Positions 1-6,325 of a DNA stretch of 6,325 bases are shown here, piece by piece; within the stretch, counting starts at the first letter, position 1, and every line of letters starts with the position of its first letter. Origin of the DNA: Bacillota bacterium (GTDB taxonomy: Bacteria; Bacillota; Clostridia; Acetivibrionales; JAKOSZ01); assembly GCA_029776555.1 (NCBI GenBank), contig JAKOSZ010000263.1, positions 1-6,325 on the forward strand. Direction: 5' to 3'. A model generated the notes under the pieces. That model saw only the letters and a list, made by a program, of their open reading frames with translations, was not told where the DNA came from and made no database searches. Position numbers and translations under genes: made by a program.

Positions 1-1
1 T

Positions 2-55
2 ATCCTGGAGAATGGGGATATAATTGAGATAGACATAGCGGCAGAGGAAATATAG
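2..55 (+). CDS. 3' end of an unidentified upstream gene (partial)
   Basis: Reading from base 2, 17 sense codons run to a TAG stop at 53-55, giving a tail that includes ENGDIIEIDI. The other two forward frames hit stops within about 25 bases. The GDIIEIDI stretch resembles a beta-strand segment found near the end of IlvD-type dehydratases, but here the protein ends about six residues later, so that identity is only a loose resemblance. The gene lies 69 nt before trmL on the same strand and could share its transcript. Too short to name. Confidence 0.4.
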   Translation: MLENGDIIEIDIAAEEI

Positions 56-110
56 TTTACATAAGCCAACAACGGCGCTTTTTGGGTATCCGCATCAGCT
101 TAGGAGTCCT

Positions 111-117
111 GAGGGGG
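111..117 (+). promoter_or_regulatory. Ribosome binding site that selects the TTG start of trmL
   Basis: The purine run GAGGGGG ends 7 nt before the TTG at 125. No ATG or GTG in the same frame lies at a suitable distance, and the protein family begins exactly at this point (M-x-L-N-V-V-L), so TTG is the start. Confidence 0.75.
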
Positions 118-124
118 AATTGAC

Positions 125-619
125 TTGCATTTGAATGTTGTTCTTGTAGAGCCTGAAATACCACAGAACACAGGGAATATTGCCAGGACATGCGCTGCTG
201 TCGGAGCAAGGCTCCACCTTGTCAAACCCCTTGGCTTTTCTGTGGAAGACAGGTACTTGAAACGGGCAGGGCTTGACTACTGGAATAGTGTTGACATACA
301 ATATTATAATAGTTTTGAAGAATTGCAGGAGAAGTTTAGCAGCAGTGTTTTTTACTACGCGTCTACAAAGGCTATCAACGTATACACGGACGTAAAGTAC
401 CCCGACGGATGTTTCCTGGTCTTCGGTAAAGAAACCTCCGGTCTTCCGGAAGAGCTCCTATGGGCCAACAAGGACAGGTGTATTCGCATCCCCATGAGGA
501 GTGGTATTAGATCGCTGAATCTCTCTAACTCAGTGGCAATAGTTGTTTACGAGGCTCTTCGGCAAAACGGTTTTGCCGGCCTCGAAAAAAGCGGGAGATT
601 GACCAGGTATGACTGGTGA
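125..619 (+). CDS. trmL: tRNA (cytidine/uridine(34)-2'-O)-methyltransferase, SPOUT family
   Basis: The product is predicted to methylate the 2'-OH of the wobble nucleotide (position 34) of certain leucine tRNAs using S-adenosylmethionine, in the cytoplasm. The 164-residue protein is about the length of E. coli TrmL and consists only of the SPOUT knotted domain. Visible family motifs are EPEIPQNTGNIAR (residues 9-21), LKRAGLDYW (45-53), the SAM-loop segment FGKETSGLP (100-108) and IPMRSGIRSLNLSNSVAIVVYE (from 122), where the conserved SLNLS-N motif forms part of the knot. The N-terminal arginine R21 is the usual catalytic candidate. Translation starts at TTG with a strong ribosome binding site. 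A 27-nt gap to the next gene suggests an operon. Family assignment is very secure; the exact tRNA substrate is inferred from the family. Confidence 0.95.
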   Translation: MHLNVVLVEPEIPQNTGNIARTCAAVGARLHLVKPLGFSVEDRYLKRAGLDYWNSVDIQYYNSFEELQEKFSSSVFYYASTKAINVYTDVKYPDGCFLVFGKETSGLPEELLWANKDRCIRIPMRSGIRSLNLSNSVAIVVYEALRQNGFAGLEKSGRLTRYDW

Positions 620-632
620 CAAACTAAGTCTT

Positions 633-638
633 AGGGGG
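633..638 (+). promoter_or_regulatory. Ribosome binding site deciding the M20 peptidase start
   Basis: AGGGGG ends 8 nt before the ATG at 647. The longer reading from GTG at 638 would use the last G of this motif as its own start codon and would leave no spacer, so the ATG is preferred. Confidence 0.65.
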
Positions 639-646
639 TGACGGAT

Positions 647-1759
647 ATGGTCAACAGGGAGCGGATGAAGGAAGAATTTATAGAGCTTGTGAAAATTGAC
701 AGCTTGAGCCTCCAGGAGAGGGCTATGGCTGATGTCCTGAAGTCAAAGCTTCAAAAAATGGGTTATGAGGTGTATGAGGACGGGGCCGGGGAAAAGATAG
801 GGGGGAATGCCGGAAACCTCCTGTGCACCGTAAAGGGAACGAAACAGGTGCCTGCTGTTTTGCTTGCGGCCCATATGGACACGGTGACTCCCGGGACGGG
901 GAAGACAGCGGTGGTGGAAGACGGCTTCATTAAGTCGGGAGGAGATACCATACTGGGAGGAGACGACGCGGCAGGCATTTTATGCATCCTGGAAGCGATA
1001 AGGGTGCTGAGGGAGAAAAAACTCCCCCACGGGGACATACAAATAGTGTTTACGGTGGCAGAGGAGTTAGGCCTCCTGGGCGCCAAATACCTGGATTACG
1101 GTAGAATATACGCCAAATACGGCTTTGTCCTGGACCACGGAGGCCCCATTGGCTCCGTAGCGGTTAATGCCCCTTCCCAGAACGAAATCATCGTGGCGGT
1201 AAAGGGCAAGGCGGCCCACTCGGGGGTCGAGCCCGAAAAGGGGGTAAATGCCATACAGATTGCCGCCAGAGCAATTGCGTCCATGAAGCTTGGAAGGATT
1301 GACGAGGAGACAACGGCCAACATCGGGATTATTACAGGAGGGCAGACCACCAACATCGTATGCGACAGGGTAGAGGTAAGGGGGGAAGCCAGGAGCAGGA
1401 GTGAGGCCAAGCTGAAGCAGCAGACCCTGCATATGGAGGAGTGCTTTCGGAAAGCAGCCGGTATGCTGGGCGGGTCTGTGGAGTTTAAGGCCGAACTCAT
1501 GTATCCGGCTTTTAAAATTGATGAGAACTCGGATATAATTGCCATTCTCAAAAAAGCCGCCGAAAAGACCGGTGTAAGGCTGACACTGGATGCCACCGGC
1601 GGCGGCAGCGATACCAATATCTTTAACGGCAACGGAATCCAGTCTGTGAACTTAAGCGTAGGCATGGACAAGGTGCACACCGTGGAAGAGAGGATAAGCC
1701 TGGACGACCTGGCAAAGGCCTGTGAGTTTCTCATAGCCGCCATTACATTTCTGGAATAG
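647..1759 (+). CDS. M20 family zinc metallopeptidase, PepT-like tripeptidase type
   Basis: The 370-residue protein (from ATG 647) is predicted to be a cytoplasmic di-zinc aminopeptidase that trims short peptides. Di-metal site residues are visible in order: H76 and D78 in AAHMDT, bridging D106 in GGDDAAG, the catalytic base and ligand pair E139/E140 in AEELG, D163 in LDHGG, and H344 in MDKVHTVEE. The inserted dimerisation (lid) domain spans roughly residues 175-275 and carries KGKAAHSG with H191. Length and motif spacing fit the PepT-like subfamily (M20/M25/M40) rather than DapE or carboxypeptidase G2. All key residues are present, so it should be active. It lies 27 nt after trmL and 38 nt before the aldo/keto reductase, without a visible terminator. 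A GTG at 638 would add three residues but lacks ribosome-binding spacing. The natural substrate cannot be told from sequence. Confidence 0.9.
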   Translation: MVNRERMKEEFIELVKIDSLSLQERAMADVLKSKLQKMGYEVYEDGAGEKIGGNAGNLLCTVKGTKQVPAVLLAAHMDTVTPGTGKTAVVEDGFIKSGGDTILGGDDAAGILCILEAIRVLREKKLPHGDIQIVFTVAEELGLLGAKYLDYGRIYAKYGFVLDHGGPIGSVAVNAPSQNEIIVAVKGKAAHSGVEPEKGVNAIQIAARAIASMKLGRIDEETTANIGIITGGQTTNIVCDRVEVRGEARSRSEAKLKQQTLHMEECFRKAAGMLGGSVEFKAELMYPAFKIDENSDIIAILKKAAEKTGVRLTLDATGGGSDTNIFNGNGIQSVNLSVGMDKVHTVEERISLDDLAKACEFLIAAITFLE

Positions 1760-1782
1760 GAAGCAGCCGAAAATAAAATTAA

Positions 1783-1790
1783 AAGGGGGA
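1783..1790 (+). promoter_or_regulatory. Ribosome binding site that selects a TTG start for the aldo/keto reductase
   Basis: AAGGGGGA ends 7 nt before TTG at 1798. An ATG at 1790 overlaps the motif but is in another frame. The family N-terminus (M-x-Y-R-x-F-G-N-T-G) begins at the TTG. Confidence 0.75.
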
Positions 1791-1797
1791 TGCAAAA

Positions 1798-2919
1798 TTG
1801 CAGTATAGGAAATTTGGGAATACCGGAGTGGAGATTTCAGCTTTGGGTTTTGGAGCCATGAGGCTTCCATACTGCGAGAAGGACGGCAAATGGGTGCTGG
1901 ATGAGGAAAAATCCGTACAGATTCTGCAAAGGGCTTTTGACCTGGGAGTAAATTACGTGGACACCGCTTACGGGTACTGTGACGGCAGAAGCGAGTACGC
2001 TGTGGGAAAAGCCCTGAAAGGCTACAGGGACAAGGTATACCTCTCCACAAAGATGCCCACCTGGAATGTTGAACAGGAGGGCGATTACACCAGGTTATTG
2101 GAAGAGCAGCTTAAAAAACTTGATGTGGAATACATTGACTTCTATCATTTCCACGGCCTTAACAAGAACAACTGGGAAAACAAGGTGCTTAAGTTCAACC
2201 TGCTGGATGAGGCCGTGAAGGCAAAAGAACAGGGTCTCATCAAACACATATCCTTTTCCTTCCACGACTCTCCGGATGTGTTAAAAATGCTGGTAGACGC
2301 AGGCTTGTTTGAGTCGGTGCTATGCCAGTACAACCTCCTGGACCGTTCCAACGAGGAGGCCATTGCCTATGCCAGGGAAAAGGGACTGGGTGTCGTAATA
2401 ATGGGTCCGGTAGGAGGAGGCAGGCTTGCGGCTCCGTCGGATGTCATAGCCAGGACCGTGGGAGGGAAGTATAAGAGCACCCCGGAAATAGCCTTAAGGT
2501 TTGTCCTGGCTAATCCCAACGTGTGCTGCGCCCTTTCCGGCATGAGCTCATTTGAAATGGTGGAGGAGAATGTCAGGGTGGCCTCTATGACGGAGCACCT
2601 TACCGAAGAGGAGAAGAGAAAGATAGACGAAATGTATGAAGAGACCAAGAGGCTGGCGGAGTTGTACTGCACCGGATGCAACTACTGCATGCCTTGCCCC
2701 CAGGGCATAAAGATACCCGAGGTGTTCAGGCTGATGAACCACCACCGGGTATACGGCCTCACCGAATACGCCAAAAGGGAGTTTGCCGCCCTGGGCAAGG
2801 ATGACTGGCACGGGAAGCACCCGGATGACTGCGTGGATTGCGCCCAGTGCGAAAGCAAGTGTCCTCAGAATATAGAGATAAGGAAGCAGCTTAAGGAAGT
2901 GGTCAGGGAGCTGGGTTAA
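1798..2919 (+). CDS. Aldo/keto reductase with C-terminal ferredoxin-like 2x[4Fe-4S] domain
   Basis: A 373-residue fusion of an AKR (beta/alpha)8 barrel (about 1-280) and an iron-sulfur tail (about 288-373), the COG1453 type of predicted oxidoreductase. The barrel keeps the catalytic tetrad: D55 and Y60 in VDTAYGY, K85 in LSTK, and H119 in DFYHFHG. The C-terminal segment PVGGGRL (204-210) and the ISFSFHD strand are typical of the cofactor end. The tail has C291, C294, C297, C300-P and C345, C348, C351, C355-P, the cysteine pattern of a bacterial two-cluster ferredoxin, so electron exchange with ferredoxin or a flavoprotein is plausible. There is no signal peptide or membrane segment. Substrate is unknown. 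It is probably co-transcribed with the two genes before it. A weak hairpin follows the stop. Confidence 0.92.
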   Translation: MQYRKFGNTGVEISALGFGAMRLPYCEKDGKWVLDEEKSVQILQRAFDLGVNYVDTAYGYCDGRSEYAVGKALKGYRDKVYLSTKMPTWNVEQEGDYTRLLEEQLKKLDVEYIDFYHFHGLNKNNWENKVLKFNLLDEAVKAKEQGLIKHISFSFHDSPDVLKMLVDAGLFESVLCQYNLLDRSNEEAIAYAREKGLGVVIMGPVGGGRLAAPSDVIARTVGGKYKSTPEIALRFVLANPNVCCALSGMSSFEMVEENVRVASMTEHLTEEEKRKIDEMYEETKRLAELYCTGCNYCMPCPQGIKIPEVFRLMNHHRVYGLTEYAKREFAALGKDDWHGKHPDDCVDCAQCESKCPQNIEIRKQLKEVVRELG

Positions 2920-2922
2920 TTC

Positions 2923-2944
2923 CCAAAGCGGGGGTCGCTTTTGG
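2923..2944 (+). terminator. Weak hairpin after the aldo/keto reductase gene
   Basis: Bases 2925-2930 (AAAGCG) pair with 2936-2941 (CGCTTT) around a 5-nt loop. Skipping a bulged T at 2942, CC at 2923-2924 also pairs with GG at 2943-2944. The hairpin begins 3 nt after the stop codon, as a terminator would, but there is no U-run beyond the stem. It may slow rather than end transcription. Confidence 0.3.
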
Positions 2945-3024
2945 TCAGACGTTGCCGTCGGCACTGTATCGAGCACTCAAAGCTGCATAAGACTGTTAAA
3001 CACAAAGGAAGTATCAGTGGCCAT

Positions 3025-3029
3025 AGGAG
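3025..3029 (+). promoter_or_regulatory. Ribosome binding site supporting the GTG start at 3040
   Basis: AGGAG lies 10 nt before the in-frame GTG at 3040. The family N-terminus (DFSEITIKDKALFD) starts right after that codon. No comparable purine motif at a workable distance precedes the earlier in-frame TTG at 2941. Confidence 0.6.
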
Positions 3030-3039
3030 TTGTGATAAG

Positions 3040-3936
3040 GTGGATTTTTCTGAAATAACGATAAAAGACAAAGCATTATTTGACCGCTGCATAAGAGAGT
3101 TCAACCCCCAGATATCTGAAATCACTTTTACCAACCTGTTTATGTGGAGAAAGACATATGGTTTTAGATATACCGTTGTAAACGAGCTCCTTTGCCTGGT
3201 GGCCATGTCCTACGAAAAACAGCCGTTTTTTCTGCCCCCCATCGGGCGCCTGGAGAAAGAAAGCTTTAAGGATACAGTAAAAAAACTTGCGGAGTATTCC
3301 CGCCAACAGGGTTGGCCTGTGGCGTTTAAGCGGGTCCCGGAAGAAATGCTGGAGTATTTTAAGGCTGCCGGAGCAGCCCGGGAGAACATCATATTTGACC
3401 GCAACAACTCGGACTACCTGTACCTGACCCAGGACATGATACATTTCAGAGGGAAGAAGTACCACGGCAAGAAGAATCACGTTAACAGGTTTGTCAAGTC
3501 TTACAGCCACGAATACGTGCCCATGGGGACGGAGCACCTGGCAGAGTGCATGAGAATAATGGAGGCATGGTGCGCGAGAAGGGACTGCAGCTGCCGCAGG
3601 GGTCAGTTTTGCGAAAAGCACGCCGTAAAGGACCTCCTGGATAGCTACGGGGAGCTGGGCTGCAAAGGGGCGCTGATTAAGGTGGAAGGCAGATTTGAAG
3701 CCTTTACCATAGGGGAGCTCTTAAACGAAGACACAACGGTTATCCACGTGGAGAAAGCCAATGACTCAATTAACGGCCTTTACACCTTTGTGTTTCAGCA
3801 GTTCTGCCTCCATGAGTGGAAGGACACCACTTACGTAAACAGGGAACAGGACCTGGGGGCAGAGGGCTTGAGGAAGTCCAAGCTTTCATACCAGCCTGTC
3901 AGGCTGGTCAATAAGTACACCGTATTGATAGATTGA
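3040..3936 (+). CDS. DUF2156 domain protein (COG4866-like), function unknown
   Basis: A 298-residue cytoplasmic protein when started at GTG 3040. It matches the DUF2156 family, whose fold relates to GNAT acyltransferases and to the C-terminal domain of lysyl-phosphatidylglycerol synthases; the free-standing clostridial version has no proven reaction. Visible conserved segments are NPQISEITFTNLFMWR (from residue 22), FRGKKYHGKKNHVNRF (136-151), GELLNEDT (225-232), IHVEKAN (235-241), YVNREQDLG (265-273) and GLRKSKLSY (276-284). There are no membrane helices, so it lacks the flippase part of MprF. A cysteine group C178, C183, C185, C191 with H194 lies mid-protein. The open frame extends upstream to a TTG at 2941, but those 33 residues are Arg/His/Lys-rich, unlike the family, and overlap the preceding hairpin. 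It is 120 nt after the aldo/keto reductase, so transcription may be partly independent. Confidence 0.85.
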   Translation: MDFSEITIKDKALFDRCIREFNPQISEITFTNLFMWRKTYGFRYTVVNELLCLVAMSYEKQPFFLPPIGRLEKESFKDTVKKLAEYSRQQGWPVAFKRVPEEMLEYFKAAGAARENIIFDRNNSDYLYLTQDMIHFRGKKYHGKKNHVNRFVKSYSHEYVPMGTEHLAECMRIMEAWCARRDCSCRRGQFCEKHAVKDLLDSYGELGCKGALIKVEGRFEAFTIGELLNEDTTVIHVEKANDSINGLYTFVFQQFCLHEWKDTTYVNREQDLGAEGLRKSKLSYQPVRLVNKYTVLID

Positions 3937-3954
3937 AGATGCCTGATGTATACT
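3925..3954 (+). promoter_or_regulatory. Candidate sigma-A promoter at the end of the DUF2156 gene
   Basis: TTGATA (3925-3930) and TATACT (3949-3954) each match the consensus -35 and -10 at five of six positions, with an 18-nt spacer. Transcription would begin near 3961, almost exactly at the left arm of the large hairpin at 3963-4035. It overlaps the last codons of the upstream gene, which is unusual but not rare. Chance matches are possible. Confidence 0.4.
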
Positions 3955-3962
3955 TTATTGTG

Positions 3963-4035
3963 AAGGGGAAAACCTATTATCAACGAGGCTCCCGCTGAAT
4001 TCGGGCCCCAGGGGAGCCAGGGAGGTTTCCCCCTT
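3963..4035 (+). other. Large two-part RNA hairpin upstream of gap
   Basis: Outer arms 3963-3975 and 4023-4035 pair over 13 positions with one A-C mismatch. Inside, GGCTCCC (3987-3993) pairs perfectly with GGGAGCC (4012-4018), and CTG/CAG (3995-3997 with 4009-4011) extends the inner stem. It starts 27 nt after the DUF2156 stop, so it may be that gene's terminator, but only three T follow the right arm. Because a promoter candidate ends just before it, it could instead be the 5' end of a small RNA or of a long gap leader. I recognise no known riboswitch class in it. Confidence 0.5.
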
Positions 4036-4077
4036 TATAAAGATTGTTAAAAAATTAATAATTTTTGGCCTTCTCTA

Positions 4078-4106
4078 TTGAAAAAAAGGATGCGGTGATA
4101 TAGAAT
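4078..4106 (+). promoter_or_regulatory. Probable sigma-A promoter of gap
   Basis: TTGAAA (4078-4083) and TAGAAT (4101-4106) are each five of six to consensus with the ideal 17-nt spacer, and the area upstream (4045-4066) is AT-rich like an UP element. Transcription would start near 4113 and leave a leader of about 145 nt before gap. This is the best promoter match in the window. Confidence 0.6.
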
Positions 4107-4112
4107 TATATT

Positions 4113-5268
<1,156 letters not shown>

Positions 5269-5284
5269 ACACTATCAATAACCG

Positions 5285-5336
5285 CGAAATAAACACTTAA
5301 ACGCCCGTGGAAGGGCTTCGTGCCCGTGTTTATTCG
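5285..5336 (+). other. Long hairpin just after gap
   Basis: AATAAACAC (5288-5296) pairs perfectly with GTGTTTATT (5326-5334). After one bulged A at 5287, CG (5285-5286) also pairs with CG (5335-5336). Inside, GGGC (5313-5316) can pair either with GCCC before it (5303-5306) or with GCCC after it (5322-5325), so two alternative inner folds exist. No T-run follows, so it is more likely an mRNA stability or processing element than a terminator. Confidence 0.5.
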
Positions 5337-5347
5337 TAGCGAGAATG

Positions 5348-5387
5348 CTATAGGGGTTCGGTAGGCTCTGCCGGACCCCATAGTTTT
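5348..5387 (+). terminator. Probable intrinsic terminator between gap and pgk
   Basis: CTAT (5348-5351) pairs with ATAG (5380-5383). After a bulged A at 5352, the 12 bases 5353-5364 pair with 5368-5379 (two G-U pairs) around a 3-nt loop, giving a 16-bp, GC-rich stem. TTTT follows at 5384-5387. The T-run is short, so termination is likely partial, which would let some transcripts continue into pgk. No good promoter for pgk is visible after it. Confidence 0.6.
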
Positions 5388-5547
5388 AAAGAAAAAAGGA
5401 CTTTAAACCTTGCGCCGGGCTTAAAGGGGAAAGGCCAAAAAAGGCGCCCAAAAAACAAGTTTTTTAGGCAGAAGAGTTTCAAGCTGCTTATTGGACCGGA
5501 CAGAAGAGCGTTGGTGTACATTCTACATAGCTGGGAGTGTGAATGGT
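5388..5547 (+). promoter_or_regulatory. pgk leader with an A/T-stem hairpin
   Basis: This stretch has no gene. GCC (5446-5448) pairs with GGC (5467-5469), and A6 (5450-5455) with T6 (5460-5465), around CAAG with one mismatch between. CTTTAA (5401-5406) and TTAAAG (5421-5426) can form another short helix. A -35-like TTGGAC at 5491 has no acceptable -10 partner. The pgk ribosome binding site is GGGAG at 5533-5537, 10 nt before the ATG. Whether this is a separate leader or simply the internal spacer of a gap-pgk transcript cannot be told. Confidence 0.4.
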
Positions 5548-6325
5548 ATGGAAGCGTTCAATAAGATGACCATCAGGGACATTGACGTAAGGGAGAAAAG
5601 GGTTATTGTCAGGGTTGACTTTAATGTCCCCCTGGATGAGAACCTGAATATTACCGATGACAAGAGGATAGTGGGGGCTCTTCCCACCATCCGATACCTC
5701 GTAGAAAACCGTGCCAGGGTAATCCTTGTGTCGCACCTTGGCAGGCCCAAGGGAGGACCGGAAGAGCGTTTCAGCATGAAACCCACGGCCAAAAGGCTTG
5801 CGGAGCTTTTGGGCCAGGAAGTGATAATGGCCGGCGACGTCATAGGTCCCGACGCGAAGGCTAAGGCTGCGGCCTTAAAGCCGGGAGAGGTAATGATGCT
5901 GGAGAATGTGAGATTCCACAAGGAAGAGGAGAAAAACGATCCGGCCTTCGCAAAGGAACTGGCCAGCCTGGCCGAAATTTACGTAAACGACGCCTTCGGC
6001 ACGGCCCACAGGGCCCATGCCTCCACAGCCGGGCTTGCCGATTACCTGCCGGCGATGTGCGGTTTCCTGATTGAGAAGGAAATCACCTTCCTGGGCAAGG
6101 TAATTTCCAGCCCTGAACGGCCTTTTGTGGCTATTTTGGGCGGTTCCAAGGTTTCGGACAAGATCGGGGTAATTGAAAACCTGCTTGAAAAGGTGGACAC
6201 CCTGATAATCGGCGGAGGAATGGCTTATACCTTCCTGAAAGCCCAGGGGTTCAGCATAGGCAACTCCATCTGCGAGGACGACAAGCTGGACCTGGCCAGG
6301 AGCATCATGGAGAAGGCCCGGGAGA
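5548..6325 (+). CDS. pgk: Phosphoglycerate kinase (3' end outside the window)
   Basis: The enzyme transfers the acyl phosphate of 1,3-bisphosphoglycerate to ADP, yielding ATP and 3-phosphoglycerate; it is cytoplasmic and monomeric in most bacteria. The window holds 259 codons of a protein that is usually about 395-400 residues. It covers the whole N-terminal, substrate-binding domain and the start of the nucleotide-binding domain. Visible motifs are VRVDFNVPL (21-29, with D24 and N26), R40 in [13 protein letters not shown] (62-69), ENVRF with R122, GTAHRAH with R155, and the nucleotide-domain motif GGSKVSDK (198-205), then [10 protein letters not shown] (222-231). No frameshift or stop interrupts it. 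ATG 5548 is chosen for its ribosome binding site; an in-frame ATG at 5566 also exists, but has no comparable site. Confidence 0.97.
   Translation, partial: MEAFNKMTIRDIDVREKRVIVRVDFNVPLDENLNITDDKRIVGALPTIRYLVENRARVILVSHLGRPKGGPEERFSMKPTAKRLAELLGQEVIMAGDVIGPDAKAKAAALKPGEVMMLENVRFHKEEEKNDPAFAKELASLAEIYVNDAFGTAHRAHASTAGLADYLPAMCGFLIEKEITFLGKVISSPERPFVAILGGSKVSDKIGVIENLLEKVDTLIIGGGMAYTFLKAQGFSIGNSICEDDKLDLARSIMEKARE

Noticed and set aside
1096..1743. Long open frame on the minus strand (215 codons)
   Set aside because: It lies wholly within the M20 peptidase gene, whose motifs are intact. The translation is rich in Ser/Pro/Ala without any recognisable domain, as expected of a codon-bias shadow.
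4050..4066. AT-only inverted repeat (AAAAATT / AATTTTT with a 3-nt loop)
   Set aside because: It is only seven A-T pairs just upstream of the promoter candidate. It is more likely an AT-rich promoter element than a terminator or operator.
5469..5508. 8-bp direct repeat CAGAAGAG at 5469-5476 and 5501-5508
   Set aside because: Two short copies 32 bp apart in a purine-rich spacer are expected by chance. No third copy or dyad symmetry supports an operator.
5491..5520. Possible pgk promoter with TTGGAC as -35
   Set aside because: No hexamer resembling TATAAT occurs at 16-18 nt spacing.

Overview
The window looks like a chromosomal housekeeping stretch of a Firmicute, most likely from Clostridia. 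The grounds are very strong purine-rich ribosome binding sites, frequent TTG and GTG starts, heavy use of AGG/AGA (Arg) and ATA (Ile) codons, a clostridial-type ferredoxin-tailed aldo/keto reductase, and a gap-pgk glycolytic pair. No species assignment is possible from the sequence alone. All genes lie on the + strand.

Layout: (1) a 3' scrap of an unidentified upstream gene (to 55). (2) A close-packed series: trmL-type tRNA 2'-O-methyltransferase (125-619), an M20/PepT-like metallopeptidase (647-1759) and an aldo/keto reductase with a C-terminal 2x[4Fe-4S] domain (1798-2919). Gaps of 27 and 38 nt suggest co-transcription. (3) After a 120-nt gap with a weak hairpin, a DUF2156 (COG4866-like) protein of unknown biochemical role (best start 3040, end 3936). 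(4) A 321-nt non-coding stretch with two candidate sigma-A promoters, a large hairpin and a folded leader. (5) gap (4258-5268). (6) A 279-nt spacer with three hairpins, one terminator-like. (7) pgk (5548 onward), cut by the window edge.

gap and pgk encode consecutive glycolytic steps: glyceraldehyde-3-phosphate to 1,3-bisphosphoglycerate, then to 3-phosphoglycerate with ATP formation. The genes before them have no obvious functional link to glycolysis and appear to be a separate transcription unit. No cggR-like repressor gene lies directly before gap in this window.

I see no mobile element, CRISPR array, tRNA/rRNA, toxin-antitoxin or defence system, and no convincing novel multi-gene system. 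The parts most worth a second look are the non-coding RNA structures before gap and between gap and pgk, and the uncharacterised DUF2156 protein with its cysteine cluster.
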